From Shinisaurus crocodilurus (Eukaryota > Chordata > Lepidosauria > Squamata > Shinisauridae), in assembly GCA_021292165.1 (NCBI GenBank), contig JAHFWL010000040.1:186001-250000 (forward strand): a stretch of DNA of 64,000 nt. The letters are read 5' to 3'. Positions 20,717-32,072 of this stretch are shown piece by piece. The notes under the pieces are model-generated. The model was not told where the DNA came from. It saw only the letters and a program-made list of their open reading frames with translations, and did no database searches. The position numbers and the translations under genes were made by a program. Every line of letters begins with the position of its first letter. Position 1 is the stretch's first letter.

Positions 20717-21169
20717 GTTAAGATTCTATAAGAGGAAACATAGCCCAATGGGAAACTTCCACTGCACTAGGCAAGCATTTCAGACCATGCTGAAGGACAT
20801 GGATGTTCCATCTGGTGGGGATTCCTCCCAGTATGGCTTTGAAGTGCAGGAGAAAAACAAAGCCCTTCCCCAAATCAACAAATTATCTATGGCTCCTGCT
20901 CCTTTTTGCTCTTCCCCAGCCTGGTGTTCTCCAGGTTGGGGAGGAGCTCTCATCATCCCTAGCCCAGCATGGCCGGTGGCTGTGGATAATGGGTGTTGTA
21001 GGCCAACACATCTGGACAGCGCCAGCTTGGGGAAGGCAAATCCAAAGCAATGCTTTCTCTGAGAATGAAACACTCCCCAGCACCATCTAATGCAAGAAAG
21101 CTGGCATGGCTTGGGTGAACATGACTTTGGTTTTGGTTAAAAAATGACCTGCTTCACCAGGATGACTGC

Positions 21170-21330
21170 AGCTTCTCAGAGTCAACTCCACCAGCAGTCA
21201 AAGAGCCTGAGTTATGCAACAGACAGAACAATACAAGAGCTTAACTTCCTCCTCCTTCTGATTTTGATTTCCCCCCCTTGTGGTTTTCTGTTCCCTTGAG
21301 TAAAGAGAATTTAGTGGCATCTGTCAGCTC
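21170..21330 (-). pseudogene. V-gene 5'-flank relic
   Basis: The stretch 'ccttctgattttgatttcc...cttgtggttttctg' parallels the region upstream of the 14-kb V gene (15180-15310). No leader or V exon follows on the minus strand, so this appears to be the leftover flank of a lost V gene. Confidence 0.35.
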
Positions 21331-22594
21331 GAGTGTTATATTTAGCCCCAGTGAAATAACTATGTCCTGTCTCCTTAAAATAAAAAAAAGAGTTCTGTCC
21401 CTGATATCTACAAAGATATCACCCTTTATTAAACATTGCAGTTGAGGTATCTACTCCTCAGTTGCATTCACCAGCACCGTGGTCTCTTTCATATAAAAGA
21501 GTCTTTGTGCAGAGAGTGTGAAATGCTAATAAGGATGGACAGTTCCTCTGAGCATATACTGGATGCCTTTCCGTCACCACCAAGTAACCTCACCATTGAT
21601 TTATTTATTTTCAGGATTTATGTACATTATGTTCTACATTCAATAAAATTCTCAAGCGGAGAACAACAAAATGGAAGGAAGATAAAAGAATCAAAATAGT
21701 ATTCATTCATTTATGCATTTATTTAATTTATATACCACCCAATAGCTGAAGCTCTCTGGGCAGTTAACAACAATGTATACAAAACGATAAAATACAATAC
21801 CAAATACAAATACAATTTTTAAAAACCGGGATAAAAATTCAATACAAAATTTAAAACAGAAATTAAAAACACTTAAACAATTAAAAACACATTCAATACG
21901 TTCAATAAACTACACTGATGTGGACAGAAGCCCTTCATATGCCATTAAATACCTTGGCATAGAGGGCAGTATTAACCTGGCACTGGATAACAGAGCTGGC
22001 ACCAGGCGGGCCTCAGTGGGGAAATTGTTCAAAATTGGGGGGCCACCATTGAGAAGGCCCTCTTCCTTGTTACCACCACCTGAGCCTCCCTTGGAAGTGC
22101 CACTCAGAGGAAGGCCTTGGATGCTGAACATAGTGTCTGAGTAGATTTTGGTCGGGAGCGGAGCTCCGACAGGCATTACAGTCCCAACCCGTGTAGGGCT
22201 TTATAGGTTAAAACCAGCACCTTGAATCAGGCGCAGAAGCATACAGGCAGCCAATGTAAGTGGGCCAGACTTGAAGTTATATGTTCAGACTTTCTGGCCC
22301 CAGTCATTAATCTGGCTGCTGCATCAGTGCATTTTGGATACAGAGTTAAAATCTTTAAAATCAAATTATACTCATAAAACTGTGGCTGGTTAATCAGGGA
22401 AGGCTTGTTTATGGTGCAATCCTGTGCATGTTTAGATAGAAAAAAGTCCTAAAACTCATTCCCCAGCCAGCCTGGGGCATGCTGGGAGTTTTTTTCCCCT
22501 CTGCCTAAACATGCATAGGATTGTGCCCGTAAATAAAAATGTCTTCAGCAGGTGCTGAAAATGGAATCATGTTGACACCTGCCTGACATCAACT

Positions 22595-23633
22595 CAGGAC
22601 CGGTGCAAGGCAGTTTGGCGCCCTAGGCCAAGTCAGGTATTTAGCGCCCCCCCCTTGGGCGGGTGGGGCGGGCTCCGGAGCAAAGCAGCCTAAAACGCCT
22701 GCTCGCCCAGCGCCCCCCCCCCCCGTGGCCAGCAGCCCTCTGCGGGCCTGGAGCAGCGGCAGCAGCAGCATCTCGGCCAGCAGCAGCGCGCTCAGCGGGG
22801 CCCGTCCAGGATGCCCGGCCGGGCGCTGGGCCATGCGATGCCACCTCCTCCTCCATGCCGCAGCCCGCGGGGTCCACCCCCTCGGGCTGGGCTGTGAGCA
22901 CTCTGGCGCCGGGGCCCAGATCGGGCGCCCTCAGCATGAGCATCAGACGGCCGCGCGCGACGAGACCCCCGAGGCAGAGCGCGAACGGAGTCGTGGGCCG
23001 GGCAGCCGCGGCGTGCGCTCTGGAGGCGAGGTGAGGCGGTGGCGGCACCGCCCCCTGCAGGCAGGGTCCCGAGGCGGCGGCGGCTGCCCCCTCCCCTCCT
23101 CCTCTAGCCGGGCTCGGGCCCGGCCTCGCCGCCTGCCCACACCCGCTTGGGCATCCCCATGGGAGGCGCCGGGGAGGAAGGGACGGAGCCTCCACCTTCC
23201 TCCCCGCCCCGCTGTCGGCTGCGCGGCCTGCACAGCCTGCGCCTGCCCGGGGACGGAGGCTTAGATGGCGAGCGCCGGGAGAGCCGGTGGGAGAGCAGGC
23301 GGGGCGGCGAGCCGGAGGAGAAGCGGGCGGAGGCGCCCTGGCTCATGATGGCGGGCGGAGGCGCGCCCCCCCCCGCCGAGGAAAGCGACACCGAGTCTGC
23401 CCGCAATCCCCCCGCGCTGACCTGGTGTGACTGGTGGCGTCTCCGGCTCCGCAGCTGTCCCGCCCGGCCGCCTCGCCGACAGATCCGGGCTCCGCGAGCG
23501 GCAGGCGGGCAGCGTGTCGCCCAGCAGTCCCGGTGGCGGCGAGGAAGAGTTGGCCAGCAGGAGCAGAGTGCGCCCCCTTCAGCCACCCGCCCTAGGCAGC
23601 TGCCTAGTTGGCCTAGTGGTAGCGCCGGCCCTG
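22595..23633. mobile_element. hAT-type element carrying about 1 kb of CpG-rich DNA
   Basis: The ends are imperfect inverted repeats (CAGGACCGGTG at the left; CAGGGCCGGCG read inward from the right). They are flanked by a perfect 8-bp duplication CATCAACT (22587-22594 and 23634-23641). Everything between is extremely GC- and CpG-rich, unlike the AT-rich surroundings, with long overlapping open frames on both strands. These include a plus-strand stretch with MMAGGGAPPPAEESDTES and PPALTWCDWW. The composition resembles a CpG-island first exon captured by a transposon. No transposase is present, and I cannot name the source gene. Confidence 0.75.
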
Positions 23634-24039
23634 CATCAACTTCCCCCCTTCCTCCTGGCCATAGTGACTATGCCTCGGGAACTGACCCAGCCAGATCACT
23701 GCACAGCAAGAAAGGCCATCATCTCATCCCCTTCCTCCTCCCTGCTTTTTCAATGCTCATCCCCAAACTTTTCTTTTTCCTTCTGAAGAGTGTTAGGGTC
23801 TCCCAATCTCCCTATTCCCTCTTTGCAACCTCTCACCCCAACAAAGCCTTCCTACTGAATAATCATTGCCTGTGTCAGCGACCAAGGCACACACACCCCA
23901 TGAACACTCAGCTAATTTCCCCACAAATCAGTTCTTGCTGATGGCTTAAAGGGTCATGATTCTTGAATTTAAATTACAATTGCTATGCCATGATATTTCC
24001 CCCCAAATCAATGCCTGCAATTTTAATTCATGCCCATTA

Positions 24040-24500
24040 GGGGACAGGGGTCATTATTATTATTATGATTATTATTATTTGAAGTGTGTGTATGTATACA
24101 TTGTTTTGGACTCCCTCCCTTTTGTGTGCGGAGCTTGATCGGGGGGGTGGGGTGGAAGTGGGGTGAATTCACCCCGCTCGACCCCCTCCCCAGTTCCACG
24201 CAACTTACCTTTTCCTGGCTCAGCACAGGTTCCCGCGAGAGGAGCCGGGCCAAGGAGCTTCCAGGTCCCTGTCGCGTCACTTCTGGGTCCCCGGCACTGC
24301 ATTTTTTGCATAAATACCAGGGGGAAAACCACCTTAAAACGGCTGCAATTTGCTATTCACTGCCATTTTAAGGTAGTTTACGCTGGTTTTTACGTAAAAA
24401 AACGCAGCACTGTGGACCTGTAAGTCCACCGAGTGCTGCGGGACAGATCGTGCGGTGGGGAAAATTGCTGAGCACCCCACGAGACAGGGTTAGGGGAATT
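24040..24500. repeat. Microsatellite and GC-rich palindromic repeat
   Basis: A TTA/TTG microsatellite is followed by a composite with inverted pairs ('gggtgaattcacccc', 'cctgtaagtccacc'). It shares 'cctgtcgcgtcacttc' with the fold-back repeats at 16.1 and 43.8 kb. No gene is visible between 23642 and 25411. (GGAA)n lies at 24888-24921 and (GA)n at 25100-25130. Confidence 0.5.
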
Positions 24501-25098
24501 CACCCACCCTTGATTCAATGTACCTTTTCAGCAAATACATGACTTGTAGTATGTGTGCAAATTTTTGTACATGTTTCTAAGAGGACATTTGCCTACCTAC
24601 CGTGCATAACATCTAAGCTGTGTATACACTCCTTCCTACTCACTTCTTTTTTTGTGAGTATATGTGTGTGGTGGATGGGAGGATCATTATACGTACATTA
24701 AACTTTGCAATTACATCTTTATCGGAATACAATGAAGGCCCAGAGGGGTGAGAGGGGCATAGCGGACCACAAATGTCAGGAGATGCTATGGTTTCATTCA
24801 GGTTCTCTCTTCCTACCCTGCTTCTCCAGATCATCTCTTCTCCAGCTTGCCAACTTGTCTCTTCCAATGCTGGTTCCTGTTTGAAGGTAGGAAGGAAGGA
24901 AGGAAGGAAGGAAGGAAGGAAGATACAGCTGCAACAGTGTTGCAGGCACCCTTGAAATTGACTGCAAAAGTGTCATGCCCCTGCCCATGGGCGAAGTGTT
25001 ATAGCTGTAAGTATGTGAGGGGGAGAGAGGGGAGTCTGAGGGGAGTCTGAAGAGAGAGAGATCGGGGGAAGAGAGAGGGAGGGAAAGGGTTGAGAAGT

Positions 25099-25133
<35 letters not shown>

Positions 25134-25411
25134 TTCAACGTTTAGAATCTATTTACATTATCCATTTCCCTACCCTTAATTGTAATTAAATAGACTTGTT
25201 TCCTTTTTAAAACTTAAAAGGAGTGGTCTGAATAAGTTACCCTGAAGGGGTTGGTGGCAGCGGAGGTGCAAAGAAAGTGTTATTTTTGAAGCGCTTGCAG
25301 AGGTGGTGGGCTGGAAAAGGCGGAGGCGGAGGGAGGCCTGACAGAAAGCCTTAGGAATTTTTCAGCACAGGGCTGCATCTTCCACACACACACACACACA
25401 CACACACACAC

Positions 25412-26040
25412 CAGGGATGGGGACTCGGACTCGAGGACTCGACTCGTGAGTCGGACTGAGTCCCCCCTCTGACTCGACTCGGACTCGGGTCCCAATATTT
25501 TTAATGGGACTCGAGACTCGACTCGGGACTCGAGACCAAGGACTCGTCAACATCCCTGGGCTGTGCGAGAAGGAGTGGAGAGGAGCGCGATCGCCGGCGA
25601 AGATCAAGTTCAACAGTTGAATTGTACAAGACAAAGGGCACTGCCTGCCTGCCTGTTTGGGGTTCCCTGCCTCCTCTGCCTACCTGGTCTCTTCTTGACC
25701 AGTTCCACAGTTTGAATTGTCCAAGACAAAGGCCTGGTTATTTTGGGTTTGTCTGCCTGGTCTGTTCTTGCCAAAATCAGTTGCAAGAGTTTTGAAATAA
25801 AAAGGCACACTTGTGCCTAGAATTTATTTAAGCCACACATCTGAAGTAGCCTTATTTTGTTGGGGAAACCCCCCATTGATTTTAATAGGGACTCGTGGAG
25901 TCAGTTTTGGGAGTGACTTGGGACTCGGGACTCGTGAGTCACCATTTTGGACCAAGGACTCGGACTCGGACTCGAGACTCGGGTCCAAAGACTCGTGACT
26001 CGACTCGTGACTCGAGATCAAGGACTCTTCAACATCCCTG
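25412..26040. mobile_element. Second GACTCG-rich hAT element, in a CA microsatellite
   Basis: Same family as 446-1130: starts CAGGGATG, ends CATCCCTG, with CA repeats on both sides giving an 8-bp ACACACAC duplication. It has an extra internal end (CAACATCCCTG, 25547-25557), so the left 146 bp looks like a complete miniature element joined to a longer relative. Confidence 0.8.
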
Positions 26041-27480
26041 ACACACACACACACACACTTTCGCCCTTCCCCCAGCCTCATGAATGTGCTGAAAAGCTTC
26101 ATTAGAGAATGTGTGGATCACTTGTACCTCCCATCTCTGGGTAGGTTGCACAGAATGGCCCAAAGGGGACCCATACCCGGATGCCTCCAGGTCCTGCTGC
26201 AGCCCTGAGTGGGATGCCTCTGGAATCCCCCCTCGCATTAAAGGTTCCTCCAACAAATGTTCAGGAGACCTCCCCACCTACTGTGCCTTTCCCCCTGCAC
26301 AGCACTGCCAGTTGTGACCAAATTAATAGGTACTTAGAGTGACACCCCGCCCCCTTCAATCCAAGTGCTTAAAAAGTATGATGGTGGTCACATTGCAGAG
26401 TAGGCAAAAACCACTCCACACATTGGCCAATCAGTTGGTCAAGGAAAAAAGAAAGAAAGAAAGGAGAAACAACTTGCCCCATTCCACAAGCAGACAACCT
26501 TACACTGTACTCAAAGGGCAGAAGCCTGATAGGGATGGGAGACAATTAAGTTTACAGTTTGATGTGAATATATCTAGTTTTTGCACTTTTGATTCTGAAC
26601 CACTGGAAAATTGGAACTCAGTTATCCTTCTAAATCTGCATAACACTGAATTTTGCAATAGAGTTCCCCAACCAAAAATTAGGCACGGTCCAGAGAAGAG
26701 CAAGCTCATATAGCCCATTATTTCCTGCACAGTGCCAGTGTTAGGATAGAGTGTATCCACACACCAAGTCCTAAAGGGCCCCACCTCCCATGCAAAAGCC
26801 ACTTCCCAAACACTTCTTGTGGGCCACATTCCTGGAGGAACAATGTTGTGTTGCATCCATTTAAGCAGTTTGGGGACTGTAGTAAGATATTGTGTGCCTG
26901 GTACATGCATAGTTTTAGGAAGAGAAATACACAATTGAGTTGGCAGTCCTTGGGGTGTTCAACTCAAAGGAGACCTCATTCTTGGAGGTGTTTGAAGAAA
27001 TGATGGTATGGCACTGCAGAGAAGAGGCATACGCCCTATCCCTTCCATAAGGGTATATCCATGCAATCTCTTCTAGAGTTATCCCAGGAGATCGATGGAG
27101 TCAGTCCCAATGGTTTTTGAATTAGAGACTGAGAAACCTGTCACATTGCAAACCAGACTTAGTTTCTCTCCAGGAGTTACTGTACCTGGGCCAGGGGATC
27201 ATAGAACACACATTGAGAAGAGAGAATAAGGTAGGAGCAAATTGCCATTGGTGGAATGCTGGACTCTACCAGAGGAAGAAACAAGTACTCAAGGCAGCTC
27301 CATGAAGAAAACACTCTTGCCGGACACCATGAACACAGCTGTCTTCAAATGAGGTAGCTCACCTCTCATAGCAAGGAAGTGGAGTGCATCTGTAGAATTC
27401 TTCTTGGCATACTACATAAAAGTAATTGCATTGATTAAATAAATTTAACTTGATGAGTTTATACAGTATTTGCCTAAAGG
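26041..27480. other. No gene recognised
   Basis: This stretch has several medium open frames on both strands but none with recognisable domains, splice context or composition bias. It holds no RSS or V/J motif that I can support. Confidence 0.4.
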
Positions 27481-27594
27481 ATTTTAATTCAGCGGGGTTT
27501 CTCACTGGGCTTATTTAACATCATTCTTCTAATTTCTTCATCCATTGTGTTGTAGCGGAACAAAATCGGAAAGCTGCTGATCTGAGCAAAGGAG

Positions 27595-27633
27595 CGTTTT
27601 TGTCTGTCTTCAAATTCACTTCCTCTCACTGTG
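27595..27633 (-). other. 23-RSS of the antibody-like V
   Basis: Perfect heptamer CACAGTG (27627-27633), 23-bp spacer, and nonamer ACAAAAACG on the V strand (27595-27603), one base from consensus. It is the best RSS of all V segments in the window. Confidence 0.93.
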
Positions 27634-27934
27634 TCTCCTCCTGCACAGTAATACACAGCGGTGTCCTCGTTTCTCAAGTTGGTCATTTGCAGATAAAGCA
27701 TGCTTGTGGGGTTGTTCCTGGAGATGGAGAAGCGCCCTTTCAATGAGTTAGCATAAGAAGAACTACCCTGGTGTGTAATAGTTGCAATCCATTCTGGTCC
27801 TTTCCCAGGAGCCTGTCGTATCCAGTACATCCAGTAATCACCAAAATTGAACCCAGAGGCTTTACAAGAGAGGCGCAAGGACTCTCCGGGCCTTTTTACA
27901 CCTCCTCCAGACTCCAGCAGCTTTGATTTGGCAC
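27634..27934 (-). CDS. Antibody-type (IGHV-like / VH-delta) V exon in the TCR locus
   Basis: The V exon reads [19 protein letters not shown], then [34 protein letters not shown], a short CDR2, [18 protein letters not shown] and [13 protein letters not shown]. Every hallmark of an immunoglobulin heavy-chain V domain is present (both cysteines, W-x-R-Q-A-P-G-K, E-W, G-R-F-S-I-S-R, L-Q-M, D-T-A-V-Y-Y-C), with no stop over 301 bp. It lies in the same orientation as the TCR V and J segments, so it resembles the VH-delta genes known in TRA/TRD loci of amphibians, monotremes, birds and some reptiles. The acceptor (TATTTCCAG) puts it in phase 1. Leader candidates lie at about 28207-28249 and at 29217-29268. 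No ATGCAAAT octamer was seen near either. It could instead be a stray IGHV copy. Confidence 0.9.
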
Positions 27935-28206
27935 CTGGAAATAAAAACATTTTAAAGAGACCTGCTTTATATAAATCCTGAGGATGGAACTGTCCTCCGT
28001 ATTTTGAAAGGAAAAACAAAACCTTCCAAGGTTGCCAAAATGAAAACTAATACATGACAAAGCATCATTTCTTTCCTTGTTTCTTTGTGGGGAATTGAGC
28101 AAAAGGGTGTACCCACTTTAAAGAGGAAGCTGTCCATGCATTTCCATTCAGCTCCTCATGAAAGAGAGCTACACCATTCTTTGGCAACCTATATCGCTTA
28201 ATGTAC

Positions 28207-28249
28207 TCACAGTGCACAGTACTTGGGAGAAGGAGAACAACTAGGAGAA
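28207..28249 (-). pseudogene. Near leader candidate of the VH-like gene, frame disrupted
   Basis: A hydrophobic reading IFLLVVLLLPSTVH ends one base before a GTGAGT donor, the right phase for the V exon about 270 bp downstream. No ATG precedes it in frame: a TGA lies upstream, and the nearest ATG (giving MSWP) is in another frame. This looks like a leader broken by a single-base shift. Confidence 0.5.
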
Positions 28250-28325
28250 AAATACGGCCAGCTCATACTTAACTTTCATGATTTCCACATTCATGTCAGT
28301 TTTAACATTGTAAAATAATAGGCAA

Positions 28326-28326
28326 G

Positions 28327-28358
<32 letters not shown>
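28326..28358. repeat. GATA microsatellite
   Basis: (GATA)n beside the DNA-transposon fragment at 28384. Confidence 0.95.
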
Positions 28359-28383
28359 TGTAGATATAGATATACAGAATACA

Positions 28384-28642
28384 GTCATGCCTTGGATTGA
28401 GAGCATAATTCGTTCCGGAAACGTGCTTGTAGTAATCCAAAACACTCTTGTATCAAAACGAAATCCCCCCAAAAAAATTTGTACAGAGATTTTTAATTTA
28501 AGCCATACTACAGTACTTGTATTGCAAGACGTCGCTTGTATATAAAATAATAAATAAATAAATAAATAAATATTTTAAAATTTGCTTGTCTTGCAAAACG
28601 CTCTCAAACCAAGTTACTTGCAATCCAAGATATTACTGTAGT
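28384..28642. mobile_element. Tigger/pogo-like MITE
   Basis: It starts CAGTCATGCCTTGGATTGAG and ends with the inverted partner (CTTGCAATCCAAGATATTACTG), flanked by TA on both sides. Related copies lie at about 45442-45640 plus 47135-47220 (split by later insertions), 49600-49864 and 55415-55562. It is non-coding. Confidence 0.7.
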
Positions 28643-29216
28643 TTCATTAATGTTAGCTTAGGTGCTCATGGGAAACACTTTTGGAAAAATATCCCAAGTT
28701 GCCATGACCAGCCACACGCACAGATACAGGTCATAATCAGTTCTCCAGGTAGGTTTCTCTGCATACGTGCGTGTATATCTAGGGTCTATGATGCATGTCA
28801 AACCCAGCTGATACTAGGTACCGACAATGGTACAAAAAGTCATTCCCTGCCTAAGGGAGCATAAAACCTGATCATGGGTTGGATCCAGATCTAGGCACAT
28901 GCAACTGGGTTGGTGGAAGCAGATATCACCACTTGTCCTTGTCGCAGGAGCCCCTGATGCACAGCGGGGTGGGGCGGCTGCCGAATGAGCTGAGCTGTGA
29001 TGCAGTGGGGAGGAATGGATCCCGTTGCCCTCCCCCCACCAAAAAAAATATCAGGCAGGGTTACCTTCTCTGAATGCAGCCCGTCTGGTAACAAAAAGTA
29101 GATCCTGGATCCAACCCTATGAAGAATATAATGCCCAAATAAGGAGAGGTAATTAATAAAGTGGGCAAATGCTGAAAGCAAAGAGTTTAAATAATCATTG
29201 TGGGGAAACTACCTAC

Positions 29217-29268
29217 CTAATGAGGAGAGCATCATCATGCTTAACAACAACACCAAGATGATATGCAT
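29217..29268 (-). CDS. Orphan V leader exon
   Basis: The reading MHIILVLLLSMMMLSSL plus one base ends at a GTAGGT donor: a textbook V-gene signal-peptide exon in phase 1. No V exon follows closely; the next downstream on the minus strand is the VH-like exon at 27934, with a MITE and other repeats between. It is either the leader of a V gene whose V exon was lost, or the working leader of the VH-like gene across a 1.3-kb intron. Confidence 0.65.
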
Positions 29269-29719
29269 CCTTGGAGTTCTGATCTGAAGAGTCATCTCCC
29301 TTATCGAATCTTTCTTTCTGTCTGTCTGTCTGTCTGTCTTTCTTTCTCACTGTAAAGTGTTCCCAAAGTTGTGGAGAGAAAGGAACCTGCTGTTCGCTGC
29401 AGATGAAGTCCCAGGACACTGCATGAGAGGGAGGGCGGTTGAGCATGAACTGGAGTCGCCTTAGACATCGCATAAAGCAGGTGCCACAGTGAGGTTGATG
29501 AAACTCTGCTCTCTTGTGGGCAAAGCCGTGCAAAGGAAGCCAAATTTCCATAGGGGCTTGGTTGTTCAGTTTCCACATCCTCGTGCAGGGGTGGGGGAAC
29601 TGTGCCCCCTGACGCTGCTGGACTGCAACTTGCATCAGCCAGGGTGGCCAGTGCTTAGGGATGATGGAAGCTGTAGTCCAGCAATATCTGGATGGCCTCA
29701 GTTCCCTAACCCCTGCCTT

Positions 29720-30130
29720 GTTGTGATGCATGGTGTGGAGAAAGTGGATCGGGAGACATTTTTCTCCCACTCTCCTAATACTACTAGAATCTAGGGTCAT
29801 CCCATGAAGCTGACTGGTGGGAGACGCGATAGAGGGGGAGACATGACAGAGGTGTACACAATGATGCAGGGTGTGGAGAAAGTGGACAGGGAGACATTTT
29901 CTCTCTCTCTCTCTCTCTCTCTCATAATACTAGAACCCAATGGGGGTCATCCCAGGAAGCTGTTTGGAGGGAGATTCAGGACAGATAAAAGGAAGGACTT
30001 CTTCACACGGCGCATAGTTAAACTATGGAAGTCACATCCAGAAGATCAGTAGTGATGGCCACCAATTTGAAGGGCTTTTATAGGGGATTGGACAAATTCA
30101 TGGAGGAGAAGGCTATCAATGGCTACTAGT
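29720..30130 (+). mobile_element. CR1-type LINE 3' fragments
   Basis: Tandem, partly repeated pieces of the sequence described at 15630-16045, including a CT tract and 'ggattggacaaattcatgg'. Confidence 0.6.
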
Positions 30131-31220
30131 CCTGATGTTGCAAAAACATGCTTGATCCTAATGTGCCCAGTTCAAATCATGCACATTAGGAAGGAGAGAA
30201 AGACTGGCAGTGGTCCAACAGATTTATTCTCGAGAATAGTGAGATACAGGAGTATTATAACACTGCAAATCTGCATCTCCACATGGATGCTGAAACCACA
30301 TCAATTTATACAGTATCTTCTGACGCAATCCCACGCATGTGCCGTACTAACAGGAATTTCTAGCTGAGAAAGGGAAAAATACAGAAAGGTAAACAAAATC
30401 TTAAACATGCATACTAAGCAACTGGAACAGAGCTAAGTCAGGTCATACTAACTCCTTCAGTCCCCTTTCACCCACTGTCTTTAGCTAGCTCAAGGAAAAG
30501 AAGATAGCAGGACAGCAACATTCCTGTCTTTCTCTCATAGTCTAAACATCAGTCTAAGCAACAGAAGAAAGGAGAGAGAAGCATTTCATTAATTTTAACA
30601 CATCAGTTACTGAATATTTACAACACTGATGGCTATATGCTCCCTCCAGTATCAGAGGCAGTATGCCTATGTACTGCAGTTGCTGGGGAACATGGGTGGG
30701 AGGGTGCTGGTGCGTGCACTCATGTCCTGCTTGTGGGTTTCCCCTTGGCAGCTGGTTGGCCACTGTGTGAACACAATGCTGGGCTAGATGGACCTTCGTT
30801 TGATCCAGTATGGCTCTTCTTATGTGTCGGAAGTTTGCTGTTGCCCCACGTAGCAGAGTTAGGATGAGTTGTGTGCAATCACAGAGAATAACGAGGAGAC
30901 GTGAGTTCATCAGTAGAAACTTTTACTGAGGTTTTTCACGCATAGATTCATTCCAATTTACAGCTGTACATCACAGTGCAAGGCTCCCCATGCACGGCAC
31001 AAAAAGCATAGAGTCAAAGACTGGTGGGGAGAGAATATTACAGCATATAACTCCTCCCCACTGAACACTCTGTTTATGACCTTGGGCACACTGCCCGACT
31101 TTAACAAGTTTCACTCCCTAACAGAACTTCTGTTCACAGGTGCTCTGCTAGAGTCCTTTCTGCTCAAGGACATAATTACATACTCTGACACCCCTCCTTG
31201 ACCGCAGACAGAAAGGGTTT

Positions 31221-32060
31221 TTATTTTCCTTTATTAAAGATCACCATTCCTAGTTCTGAACATAGTTCTTTGAATCTTGGCCCAGGCAGTGGCTTAGTAA
31301 ACATATCTACTACATTTTGTTCTGTTGGACAATATATCAATTCAATTGTCTTTTTCTGCACATAGTCACGAACATTGCAGTACTTCACAGCTATATGTTT
31401 TGTGAGCCCCTTTAAATATTCAGATTTTGCCAAAGCAGAGCAGGCTTGATTATCACAGTACACGTGAACCGGTAATGCTACTTGTAAGCCTAGATCTTTT
31501 AAAACCTGAATGAACCATGTAATTTCACCACATGCTTGTGATAATGCAGTGTATTCAGCCTCACAACTTGAGCCAGCCACACTGGACTGCTTCTTTGATT
31601 TCCAACTTATGAGTGAATCACCAACCTTTATTACTATACCACTAACAGATTTCCGTGTGAGTGTACAGCTTCCCCAGTCAGAATCCACCCATACCTTTGG
31701 AACTTCAGCCTTCTTTGAACCCAATTTAAGACACACGTCTAAAGAACCTTTTAAATACCGTAACACTCTTTTTGCGGCATTCCAAGCTGTTACTGTGGGC
31801 TGTGCTGCATATCTACCCAAAATTCCAGCGCTTAAGGCCAAATCTGGCCTAGACCACTGTGCAAGATAAAGTAGACTTCCAACCAATGATTGATAACGTT
31901 CTTTGTCAGAGAAAAGTTCCTCTGACTCGGAAGAATGCAAAAAATCAGTTGTCATTGGTGTTTGTACACTTTTACAATTAGCCATTCCATAGGATTCTAA
32001 CAATTGAAGTATTTTATGCTTTTGGCTCAACAATATGTTACCCTTGTCATCTTTTAACAC
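31221..32060 (-). pseudogene. copia pol C-terminus: end of RT and RNase H
   Basis: The open frame continues the pol frame after a stop at 32073. It carries the end of the RT domain (RYQSLVGSLLYLAQWSRPDL) and RNase H motifs (VDSDWGS, CEAEYTALSQA, YCDNQACSALAKS). In an intact element it would be the 3' part of one polyprotein. Here it is separated by the TAA, and it lacks the RT catalytic core upstream. Confidence 0.88.
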
Positions 32061-32072
32061 TTGAACCCCCAG

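Noticed and set aside
22641..23941. Several long overlapping frames (160-264 residues) on both strands
   Set aside because: They arise from GC-rich DNA, where stops are rare, inside a hAT-type element. They are treated as possible captured sequence rather than as genes.
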